A DNA stretch of 64,000 nt from JAAZGD01 sp964489555 (GTDB taxonomy: Bacteria; Bacillota; Clostridia; Peptostreptococcales; Anaerovoracaceae). The stretch lies in assembly GCA_964489555.1 (NCBI GenBank), contig CAZAZF010000007.1, positions 1 through 64,000 of the forward strand, given 5' to 3'. Position 1 is the stretch's first letter. Each line of letters begins with the position of its first letter. Positions 40,884 to 48,947 of this stretch are shown piece by piece. The translations under genes and the position numbers were made by a program. Under the pieces are notes generated by a model, which worked only from the letters and a program-made list of their open reading frames with translations, did not search any database and had not been told where the DNA came from.

Positions 40884-43800
40884 TTATTTTTTCTTAGGGG
40901 GTTTCGGTATTCTTGCATCGATAACATTCATCAAGTTGTCCGTGCATGTCAGGGGATCTACCAACTTCCCACTACCTACCACCTTGTATTGAGGTGCTAC
41001 CGGTTTTAAAACACCACCCAGAACTTCTCCTACCATTGCTCTTTTGTAGACGGGAATCCGATCGTCCATCTCCCGTGAAATATCCATAGTATCTTCAAAC
41101 CCATAATCCTCTTCAAAAACCAAAGCCAATTGTTGAGCCAGCAACCAATTGGGCATCACGCCTTCTTCGACGGCCGCTTCCACGGCTTGAAGCCGTCTTT
41201 CCGTATTGGTAAAGGTACCATTGGTGTCGGCAAAGCCGGTCCCCGGGAACACCACATCTGCTTTCTCGGCAGTGGAGGTCATGTGAGTATCGGAAACCAT
41301 CAGAAACTCCAAGTCATTATTCTTCAACCCGGGATCCTCTCCAAATACCAGAAGTGCCTTGACACCTTCTACCGCTTCCGAACCCGCCTTCACTCCCAAA
41401 TCAACCAGACCCTGGGAATTGTTTTTGGCTTTCACCAATAGGATTCCATCTCTTGGGCTTCCAATGTGGCCGGAAAGAAGTGCAATCTGGCCGATTAATT
41501 CCGCTCCTTCCACCGTCATCAAATTCTGCTGGTACACAATCATGGCTTTTTTTGCCTTACTATAAAGGTTCGCCACTTCTTCTACTTTTGAAGAAACCTT
41601 TACATCTTTCAAGGATTTCACAAATTGATCAAAACCTTTCTCTTCCCCTTTTTTACCCAGGTCAAGAAGGCCTTTGGCCAGTTCTTTTAAGGGCTCCAGT
41701 TCATTTTTTGTGTAAATAACCCGGTGTGCGAAGGGGAATTTTTGTTCTTGCCCCTTTGGATTAATCAACACCACCTTAGCGCCCTTTTCTGCCGCTTGTT
41801 TTATTTTCAAAAAAATCACCGGATTGTTGGCTGCGGAAAATCCAAGAACCAGAATAACTTCCGTTGACAACAATTCATCCATAGTGTTGGGCGACCCTTC
41901 TAAACCCAAAATTGCTTCCAATCCGTTGGGTCTGTTGTTAAAGGAAAACACACGAGCTCCCATGGTATCGGCCAACTTCTTCATCACATAGGCTTCCTCA
42001 TTGGTGTAGCGATCTGAGATTGCCACGGCCACAGCGTCTTTTCCATACTTTGCTCCAATGGCTTGCGCCTTCTTGGCTGCGATCATCAAAGCCTCGTTGT
42101 AATCGGCTTCCCGAAAGGTTTTTCCCTCTTTCACCAAAGGGGTTTCTAATTTTCCCTCCAGCAAAGCGCAATCAAATCCCCATTTTCCTTTGCCGCAACC
42201 CAATCCACCATTAACCACGCCATCATGGTCCGGGTTGGCCTTAATCAACATTCCGCCATAGCTTTCCAGAATCAAAGTGCATCCTACGGAACAATAAGAA
42301 CAGGTAGTAATCACCTTTTGAGTGTCTACCGGCACTTCCTTAATCACCGTCTGCCTCTCTTGAAGGGCTCCGCATGGGCAAGCACTTACGCATTGCCCGC
42401 AGGAAATGCACCCGGATTCTAACAAGGGCCGGTCCAGAGTGGGTTTCACCACCGTATCAAAACCTCGTTCCACCAGCCCCAATGCGCCTACTCCCATCAC
42501 TTCATCACACACTCTAACACAGAGCCCGCAAAGGATGCACTTATTGGGATCTCTCACGATAAAGGGGTGATCGTCCTCAAATTCAATCTGATTGATTTCT
42601 CCCCCCAGCCTTTCCGGAGCCACATGATATTCATTGGCATATTCAATTAATTTGCATTCAAAGAAGTCCTGGCACCCACATTCCAAACATCGGGAAGCTT
42701 CTCGAATGGCTTCTTCTTCCGTATACCCTTTCACGATTTCAATGAAATTTCCTTTTCGCTCCTTGGCTTCCAAGTGAGTGATTTTGGGGCGACACTCCCT
42801 CTCCCGATCTTCAAAAGTCTTCTCGGTGATATCATCTCGCGTTACTACATACGGTTCTTCATAGCCAATGATTTCGCCGTCCAGATAACGATCAATCACC
42901 GTCGCTGCTTTCTTGGCATCGGCGATGGCCTCTACTGCAATTGATATTTTATCGTTTCCACAGTCCCCTCCGGCAAACACACCGGCCATGCTGGTCATAA
43001 AGGTATCTTTGTCATAGGCAATGGAGCCTTTCTTCGTTTTGTCCACGCTGAAAAGAGATCCATCCACCGCTTGCCCGATGGCCAAAATCACCGTGTCTAC
43101 TTCCAAGGTTTCCACCTTGCCTTCAATGGGTTTTGGAGCCCTTCGGCCGGAGGCATCCGGTTCTCCCAACTCCATCACCTGAAGAATCATTTTCTCAACA
43201 TGACCTTCCTTATTTTTTACAATTTCCAATGGGTTGGTCAAATTTTTAAAAATTACGCCCTCTTCTTCCGCTTCAACAATCTCCATCATATCCGCCGGCA
43301 TTTCGTCTTTGGTACGGCGATACACATTATATACTTTGTCTGCACCCAAACGAACTGCCGTACGACAAGCATCCATAGCCGTATTTCCGCCACCTACGAT
43401 GGCCACCTTGCGCCCTAACCTTACTTCCTCATTGCGAACTACTTTTCGAAGAAAATCTATTCCTCCAATCACACCCTCTGCATCCTCGCCCTTGCAGCCA
43501 ACCCCCGTAGAAACCCACGCCCCAATAGCCAACAGAACCGCATCGTAATCGGATCGAATGGTATCAAAAGGTAGTTCCTTTCCTACACGGGTATTGAAGA
43601 TGATGTTCACGCCCATTTTTTCAATAATTTCGATTTCCCAATCCAAATCCTCTTTGGGCATTCGATACTCAGGAATCCCATATCTCAACATACCGCCACC
43701 TTTGGGCATAGCTTCAAAAATGGTGACTTGGTGTCCCATAATGCGTAGAAAATAAGCTGCGGAAAGCCCCATGGGGCCGGCACCAATCACCGCCACCGAT

Positions 43801-44381
43801 TTTCCCGTTTCCTGGCTGATGTCCGGCACAAAGTGATCTTGGCTCATGCGATCCATGTCCGCCGCAAATCGTTTCAAATACTGAATCGCCACAGGTTCTT
43901 CCATCAGGCCCCGACGACACTCCGTCTCACAGGGATGAGGACAAACTCTGCCCAACGCGCCCGGTAAAGGAATTTTGTTTCGGATCAATTGGATCGCTTT
44001 CTCGTACTCCCCATTGGCAATCAAACCTACATAGCCCTGGCAATCGGTTTGGGCAGGACAAGCCAAAACACAAGGAGGCCGACAATCCCCGACATGGTTG
44101 GATAGCAGCAGTTCCAAATTGGTTTTTCTGGATTCCATCACCCGTGGGGTGTTGGTTTTTATCACCATATTTGGAGCAATTTCCGTGGCACAAGCCTTTA
44201 CCATCTTTGGGTTGCCTTCTACTTCGCAGACACAAAGACCACAGGCGCCATAAATCTCCATACGTTCATCGTAACAAAGGGTAGGAATAAAAATGTCATT
44301 CTCTCGAGCCACTTCTAAAATGGTTTGCCCCGAATACCCGAAGACTTCTTTTCCGTCGATGTTCAGTCTCATTTTACTCAC
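40884..44381 (-). CDS. stnA: Large iron-sulfur flavoprotein, StnA-like NADP-binding subunit with a degenerate formate-dehydrogenase domain
   Basis: The 1165-residue protein has, in order: a plant-type [2Fe-2S] domain (1-~90), a GltD-like [4Fe-4S] segment (C100-C155), two Rossmann folds (AVIGAGPMGLSAAY ~197; AIVGGGNTAMDACR ~327 with VYRRTKDEMPA, an NADP-type site), a cysteine-rich region (~565-576), two [4Fe-4S] ferredoxin motifs (~615-670), and a molybdopterin-oxidoreductase-like part with its own cluster (C694-C729). At the Sec/Cys position of formate dehydrogenase it has Phe812, so formate chemistry is unlikely. Size and partners match StnA of the Sporomusa-type Nfn, which couples NADH, NADPH and ferredoxin. 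GTG start with AGGAGG upstream. Confidence 0.75.
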   Translation of the reverse strand: MSKMRLNIDGKEVFGYSGQTILEVARENDIFIPTLCYDERMEIYGACGLCVCEVEGNPKMVKACATEIAPNMVIKTNTPRVMESRKTNLELLLSNHVGDCRPPCVLACPAQTDCQGYVGLIANGEYEKAIQLIRNKIPLPGALGRVCPHPCETECRRGLMEEPVAIQYLKRFAADMDRMSQDHFVPDISQETGKSVAVIGAGPMGLSAAYFLRIMGHQVTIFEAMPKGGGMLRYGIPEYRMPKEDLDWEIEIIEKMGVNIIFNTRVGKELPFDTIRSDYDAVLLAIGAWVSTGVGCKGEDAEGVIGGIDFLRKVVRNEEVRLGRKVAIVGGGNTAMDACRTAVRLGADKVYNVYRRTKDEMPADMMEIVEAEEEGVIFKNLTNPLEIVKNKEGHVEKMILQVMELGEPDASGRRAPKPIEGKVETLEVDTVILAIGQAVDGSLFSVDKTKKGSIAYDKDTFMTSMAGVFAGGDCGNDKISIAVEAIADAKKAATVIDRYLDGEIIGYEEPYVVTRDDITEKTFEDRERECRPKITHLEAKERKGNFIEIVKGYTEEEAIREASRCLECGCQDFFECKLIEYANEYHVAPERLGGEINQIEFEDDHPFIVRDPNKCILCGLCVRVCDEVMGVGALGLVERGFDTVVKPTLDRPLLESGCISCGQCVSACPCGALQERQTVIKEVPVDTQKVITTCSYCSVGCTLILESYGGMLIKANPDHDGVVNGGLGCGKGKWGFDCALLEGKLETPLVKEGKTFREADYNEALMIAAKKAQAIGAKYGKDAVAVAISDRYTNEEAYVMKKLADTMGARVFSFNNRPNGLEAILGLEGSPNTMDELLSTEVILVLGFSAANNPVIFLKIKQAAEKGAKVVLINPKGQEQKFPFAHRVIYTKNELEPLKELAKGLLDLGKKGEEKGFDQFVKSLKDVKVSSKVEEVANLYSKAKKAMIVYQQNLMTVEGAELIGQIALLSGHIGSPRDGILLVKAKNNSQGLVDLGVKAGSEAVEGVKALLVFGEDPGLKNNDLEFLMVSDTHMTSTAEKADVVFPGTGFADTNGTFTNTERRLQAVEAAVEEGVMPNWLLAQQLALVFEEDYGFEDTMDISREMDDRIPVYKRAMVGEVLGGVLKPVAPQYKVVGSGKLVDPLTCTDNLMNVIDARIPKPPKKK

Positions 44382-44397
44382 TTTTCATTCCTCCTTT

Positions 44398-46149
44398 CTA
44401 TTTTCTGATAATGGCATCAAAGCGGCAAACCTCTTCACACTTTCCGCATTTGGTGCAAACATCCTGATCAATAACGTGTAACTGTTTCCGCTCTCCCTGA
44501 ATCGCATTCACCGGGCAATTTCTGGCACACACTGTGCAACCGGTACACTTCTCTGTTATGACAAATTGGAACAGATTTTTGCAGGACTTCGCGGTGCAGG
44601 TATGATTGTAAATGTGGTCTTCGTATTCGTTTCTGAAATACTTAATTGTAGTCAGCACCGGGTTGGGAGCGGTTTGCCCCAATCCACACATGGACCCGTC
44701 CTTAATTTTTTCGGCTAGTTCTTCCAACAATTCGATGTCTCCATCTTCCCCCTTGCCTTGGGTAATCCGCTCCAAAATTTCCAGCATCCGCTTGGTTCCG
44801 ATTCGACAATAATTGCATTTGCCGCAAGATTCTTTTCGAGTAAAATCCAGAAAATACCGGGCCATATCCACCATACAAGTGGTTTCATCCATAACGATCA
44901 TGCCTCCGGATCCAACAATAGCACCGATTTTGCCAATGTTCTCATAGTCTACCGGAGTATCAATCAGCGATGCCGGAATACATCCTCCAGAAGGTCCACC
45001 CATTTGAACCGCCTTAAATTCACGGTCATTCTTAATTCCACCACCAATATCATAAATGATTTCCCTTAATGTCATGCCCATAGGAACTTCTACCAAGCCG
45101 CCTTTTTTAATTTTACCCGCCAAAGCAAACACTTTAGTTCCCTTTGACTGTTCGGTACCCATGGCACCAAAGGAAGCACCACCGTTTAAAATAATCCAAG
45201 GAACATTGGCGAAGGTTTCCACATTGTTAATATTGGTAGGCTTTTGCCAATATCCTTTGGCAGCCGGGAAAGGCGGCTTCAGACGAGGCATCCCCCGCTC
45301 CCCTTCCAAAGAGGCAATGAGTGCCGTTTCTTCTCCGCATACGAAAGCCCCCGCTCCCGCCTTGATCCGAAGATCAAAATTAAAACCGGATCCAAAAAGA
45401 TTCTTGCCTAAATACCCCTTTTCTCTGGCTTGAGCCATGGCCACTTCCAACCGATGTATTGCCAAGGGATACTCCGCACGGCAATAGATGATTCCCTGGT
45501 TGGCTCCAATAGCATATCCCCCAATAATCATCCCTTCTATCAAGGAATGAGGATCTCCCTCTAAAACTGAACGGTCCATGAAAGCTCCGGGATCTCCTTC
45601 GTCGGCATTACAAACCATATATTTTTCTGAACCGGGGTTGGAAAGTGCGGCATTCCACTTAAACCATGTGGGGAATCCTGCTCCGCCTCTACCGCGTAGC
45701 CCGGATACTTTCATTTCTTCAATTACATCTTGCGGCGTCATTTCTAAAAGCACTTTTTGGATGGCTTGATATCCACCCAGTGCCGTATAGTCGGAAATAT
45801 TTTCCGGATCAATGAGCCCGCAATTTCTAAGAACCACTCTCTTTTGTTTTTCGATTACTTCTTGATCCTCCCGTGTGATACAGTGAGAGGAATCCGTTCC
45901 CAATGCACAAGAAAAATGACTCTCCAAAATCTTTTCTACATCCTGAGGTTGCACCTTGACATGCCGCGTCAAATGGTTTTGGTCGTCATAAACATCTACA
46001 ATAGGTTCCAGATAGCAAGTCCCCACGCACCCTGTGATGCCCACTTGAATGTCCAGATTGCGATCTCGAATTTGCCGTTCAAATTCTGAAGCTGTTTTTT
46101 TCGCCCCTGTTGCAATTCCGCAACTTCCTTGTCCGATTATGATTTTCAT
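44398..46149 (-). CDS. stnB: NuoF/HydB-like NADH-binding flavoprotein subunit
   Basis: The 583-residue subunit has an N-terminal thioredoxin-like [2Fe-2S] domain (GSCGIATGA, then GCVGTCYLEP), the FMN/NADH module with GLRGRGGAGFPTWFKW (~150) and CNADEGDPGAFMDR, an SLBB domain, the [4Fe-4S] motif CGKCNYCRIGT with a later Cys, and a two-cluster C-terminal ferredoxin (CTGCTVCARNCP and CTKCGKCEEVCRF). This is the HydB/StnB architecture of electron-bifurcating complexes. The usual label is NuoF. It sits between the 24-kDa-type subunit and the StnA-like gene, overlapping the former by 4 nt. Confidence 0.88.
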   Translation of the reverse strand: MKIIIGQGSCGIATGAKKTASEFERQIRDRNLDIQVGITGCVGTCYLEPIVDVYDDQNHLTRHVKVQPQDVEKILESHFSCALGTDSSHCITREDQEVIEKQKRVVLRNCGLIDPENISDYTALGGYQAIQKVLLEMTPQDVIEEMKVSGLRGRGGAGFPTWFKWNAALSNPGSEKYMVCNADEGDPGAFMDRSVLEGDPHSLIEGMIIGGYAIGANQGIIYCRAEYPLAIHRLEVAMAQAREKGYLGKNLFGSGFNFDLRIKAGAGAFVCGEETALIASLEGERGMPRLKPPFPAAKGYWQKPTNINNVETFANVPWIILNGGASFGAMGTEQSKGTKVFALAGKIKKGGLVEVPMGMTLREIIYDIGGGIKNDREFKAVQMGGPSGGCIPASLIDTPVDYENIGKIGAIVGSGGMIVMDETTCMVDMARYFLDFTRKESCGKCNYCRIGTKRMLEILERITQGKGEDGDIELLEELAEKIKDGSMCGLGQTAPNPVLTTIKYFRNEYEDHIYNHTCTAKSCKNLFQFVITEKCTGCTVCARNCPVNAIQGERKQLHVIDQDVCTKCGKCEEVCRFDAIIRK

Positions 46150-46640
46150 ACGGCAATTCCCTCCTGGCTTCTGCCTTTAATCTCATCCAGGATGGATTTT
46201 ACAGTATCCTTTGTCAGGTTCCCATAGGTTTCTTCTCCTTCGTTGCTCTTCACCATCATCACCGGCGCCAACGAACAACATCCCAGACAAGCCACATTAT
46301 TCAAGGTGAAAACCCCGTCTTCTGTGGTTTCTCCATCCCGAATTCCCAGATGTTCCGTAACGGCTTCTTCAATCAGATCCGCACCATTTACATGGCATGC
46401 CGTACCTTTGCACATCATGATAAGATACTTCCCTATAGGCTCTTGCCGAAATTGAGCATAAAAAGTAGCCACCCCGTATATCTTGGCTGGTTTAATCCCC
46501 GTGGCGTCGGCAATGTACTCAATGGTCTCCTTGGAAAGATATCCATAAATATCCTGGGCCTTCTGAAGAATGGTGATTAAACTACCCGGTACTCTGCCAT
46601 ACTGGTCCAGCACCGGAGCCAATTCTTTGAAGTCACTCAT
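46146..46640 (-). CDS. stnC: NuoE/HydC-like [2Fe-2S] subunit
   Basis: The 164-residue protein has an N-terminal helical part (MSDFKELAPVLDQYGR) and a thioredoxin-like [2Fe-2S] domain with CKGTAC and, ~35 residues on, CLGCC. It passes electrons to the NuoF-like partner. Length fits the ~18 kDa StnC/HydC class. The ORF opens at 46751, but ATG at 46640 has GGAGGAAGG upstream and gives the family start. A weak promoter (TTGCTT-18-TAGAAT, 46695-46666) may overlap the terminator upstream. Confidence 0.9.
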   Translation of the reverse strand: MSDFKELAPVLDQYGRVPGSLITILQKAQDIYGYLSKETIEYIADATGIKPAKIYGVATFYAQFRQEPIGKYLIMMCKGTACHVNGADLIEEAVTEHLGIRDGETTEDGVFTLNNVACLGCCSLAPVMMVKSNEGEETYGNLTKDTVKSILDEIKGRSQEGIAV

Positions 46641-46676
46641 ATTTCCTTCCTCCTCACTTTTGAATATTCTATGATA

Positions 46677-46708
46677 TAAAAGTGTGTGCAAGCAAAAGCT
46701 TGCACACA
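46677..46708 (-). terminator. Intrinsic terminator after the aminotransferase gene
   Basis: TGTGTGCAAGC (46683-46693) pairs with GCTTGCACACA (46698-46708), an 11-bp stem with an AAAA loop (TTTT on the minus strand). On the minus strand CTTTTATA follows. It lies 72 nt after the aminotransferase stop and 37 nt before the HydC-like start. Confidence 0.75.
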
Positions 46709-46779
46709 GCTTTTCTACAACCCTAGTCTTTTTAGGGAAATTCTTCTCCAAAACAGTTTATGTGCCTTGAAAAAAATCA

Positions 46780-48132
46780 CTACTTCGCCAACTCACCCAG
46801 CACTTCTTCGTAAATTGCCAGACCCGCTTCCAATTGTTCATCTGTCACACATAAGGGACAGAGGAATCGAATCACATTGTTGTAGGTTCCAGCTGCTTCC
46901 AAAAGCAACCCCTTCTGAACGGCTGCATTTACAATGGCCGTCACAATTTCCGGATTGGGTTCTTTGGTTTCTTTGCTCTTCACAAACTCCACACCCATCA
47001 TGGCACCCACGCCCCTTACATCTCCGATTACCTCATATTTTTCCTTCCATTCGTTGAATTTACTCATACAACGCTGGGCAATCTTCCTTGCTTTCCCGGG
47101 ATAGTCCTCTTTTATCATCACATCTAGCAAGGCCATTCCCGAAGCACATGCTACCGCATTTCCACAGTAGGTGCCACCAATGGTTCCGCCCATTACGCCA
47201 TCCATCACTTCCGCTCTGGCTGTAACCGCCGATAAAGGCAGTCCTCCCGCAATGGATTTGGCCGTTACAAGAATATCAGGGGCACAACCTTCGTCTTGAT
47301 AATAGTCGGAAACAAACATTCGGCCAGACCTAGCCCATCCTGTCTGCACTTCGTCGCAAACCATCATAATGCCATGGTCGTCACAGATCTTACGTACTGC
47401 CTTCACCCATTCTATGGGCGCCGGTACGAATCCACCTTCCCCCTGTACCGGTTCAAAAACAATGGCAGCCACATCTTTTGCCGGAGAAGCTTCAATGAAA
47501 AGGCTCTCTAGTTTATCCACATAATACTGAATTCCCTCTTGTTCCGTGGTTCCCTTGGGAAGGCGATACATGTTGGGAAATTCGGCACGGTAAACCCCAT
47601 CCGGAAAAGGTCCCATTCCAACAGCATAAGCTTTCTTGCCGGTCATAGTCATGGTTAACATAGTTCTTCCATGAAATGCACCGGTAAATACGATAATATT
47701 CGGTCGCCCAGTAAAGCTTTTCGCAATCTTTACAGCATTTTCATCTGCTTCCGCACCAGAGTTCACGAACATGGTTTTTTTCTTGTCCCCATTAACCGGA
47801 GCAATCTTGTTAATCATTTCTGCAAATTCGATGTAACGCTCATGTGTTGTAATATTCATCATGGCATGAAAATACTTTTCAGATTGTTCTTTCACAGCAT
47901 CAATCAGCGCAGGGTGAGAATATCCAATATTCAAAACGCCTACACCGCCAATCCAATCCAGAAAAACATTTCCGTCTACATCTTCGAACATAGCACCCTC
48001 GCCTCTGGAAATTACACAAGGATATCCACATTTGATAGCGTTGGGCATACATTCCGCTCTTCTGTTGATTACTTCCTGGGCTTTCGGGCCAGGCAAAGGC
48101 ATCGTTACTTTAGGCAAAGCATCTCTAAGCAT
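46780..48132 (-). CDS. gabT: Class III aminotransferase, 4-aminobutyrate transaminase-like
   Basis: The 450-residue PLP enzyme has FEDVDGNVFLDWIGGVGVLNIGYSHP (landmark, in outline), NSGAEADENAVKIAKS, GAFHGRT, CDEVQTGWARSG and the PLP lysine in TAKSIAGGLPLSAV (~290). These fit the GabT group that converts 4-aminobutyrate (or another omega-amino acid) with 2-oxoglutarate. The exact amino donor is not visible. It has an extended -10 promoter and its own terminator, so it is probably a separate unit from the Stn-like genes. Confidence 0.85.
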   Translation of the reverse strand: MLRDALPKVTMPLPGPKAQEVINRRAECMPNAIKCGYPCVISRGEGAMFEDVDGNVFLDWIGGVGVLNIGYSHPALIDAVKEQSEKYFHAMMNITTHERYIEFAEMINKIAPVNGDKKKTMFVNSGAEADENAVKIAKSFTGRPNIIVFTGAFHGRTMLTMTMTGKKAYAVGMGPFPDGVYRAEFPNMYRLPKGTTEQEGIQYYVDKLESLFIEASPAKDVAAIVFEPVQGEGGFVPAPIEWVKAVRKICDDHGIMMVCDEVQTGWARSGRMFVSDYYQDEGCAPDILVTAKSIAGGLPLSAVTARAEVMDGVMGGTIGGTYCGNAVACASGMALLDVMIKEDYPGKARKIAQRCMSKFNEWKEKYEVIGDVRGVGAMMGVEFVKSKETKEPNPEIVTAIVNAAVQKGLLLEAAGTYNNVIRFLCPLCVTDEQLEAGLAIYEEVLGELAK

Positions 48133-48185
48133 TTCGTTCCTCCATAATTCGTAAATACTATAACCTATCTAGCTGACCAGTTAAT

Positions 48186-48194
48186 ATTATAACA
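48186..48194 (-). promoter_or_regulatory. gabT: Extended -10 promoter of the aminotransferase gene
   Basis: On the minus strand TGT-TATAAT (TG at 48194-48193, hexamer 48191-48186) lies 54 bp before the start. The -35 region is poor (TTGGAA at 15-nt spacing). A palindrome GTCAATTGAC lies further upstream near 48255. Confidence 0.6.
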
Positions 48195-48291
48195 TACATT
48201 TTCTCTTTCCAACGGGAAAAGTTCCTTCCCTCGGAATAGTAATTAAATTCTGTCAATTGACCAACCGCCTTTAATTACAAGTCCTATGCCC

Positions 48292-48930
48292 TTATTGATT
48301 TACCCCGCGTTGATCCAGTAGAGCCCGAATCCGATGATTGATCATTTGAAGAGCAACCGTGTTATACCCTCCTTCCGGAACGATAACATCCGCATATTTT
48401 TTGCTGGGTTCCACAAATTGTTCGTGCATCAATTTTACGGTGGTCATATACTGATTGATGACCGATTCCAGGCTACGTCCTCTTTCCCGGACATCTCGAA
48501 GGATGCGGCGAATAATTCTTACATCCGCGTCGGTATCAATAAAAATTTTAATATCAAAAGTGTTTAACAGCTCCGGATTCTCAAAAATCAGAATTCCTTC
48601 TACAATAATTACCTGCGCTGGTTCCACGCAGACAGTATCCTTGGTTCGATTGTGAATGGTAAAGTCATAAACCGGACGATACACTGGCTTTCCGCTTTTC
48701 AACTGATAAATATGTTGAATCATCAAGTCCGTTTCAAAGGCATTTGGATGGTCATAATTCAACTCAGCCCGCTCTTCAAAAGAGAGGTCGCTATGGTCAC
48801 GATAGTAGAAATCGTGGCTTAAAATGGTAATCTGCTCATTGAACTCTTTCTTGATACGATGAATCATCGTGCTTTTTCCACTGCCGGTACCCCCGGCCAC
48901 ACCAATGATAATGCCTTCCCTATTTCCCAT
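48292..48930 (-). CDS. udk: Uridine kinase
   Basis: This 212-residue P-loop kinase phosphorylates uridine and cytidine. Seen are the Walker A GVAGGTGSGKST (~10-21), the DFYYRDHSDLSFEER and NYDHPNAFETDLM blocks, RTKDTV and the DADVRIIRRILRDVRERGR lid region. Length is normal. It lies 17 nt after the beta-CASP gene and may be read with it. Confidence 0.97.
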   Translation of the reverse strand: MGNREGIIIGVAGGTGSGKSTMIHRIKKEFNEQITILSHDFYYRDHSDLSFEERAELNYDHPNAFETDLMIQHIYQLKSGKPVYRPVYDFTIHNRTKDTVCVEPAQVIIVEGILIFENPELLNTFDIKIFIDTDADVRIIRRILRDVRERGRSLESVINQYMTTVKLMHEQFVEPSKKYADVIVPEGGYNTVALQMINHRIRALLDQRGVNQ

Positions 48931-48947
48931 TCTTTTTTCCTTTTCTT

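Noticed and set aside
40884..44381. Calling the large flavoprotein a formate dehydrogenase or NADH-quinone oxidoreductase NuoG.
   Set aside because: The Sec/Cys ligand position is Phe, and no membrane or quinone-reducing subunits are present; the GltD-like NADP module is not part of NuoG.
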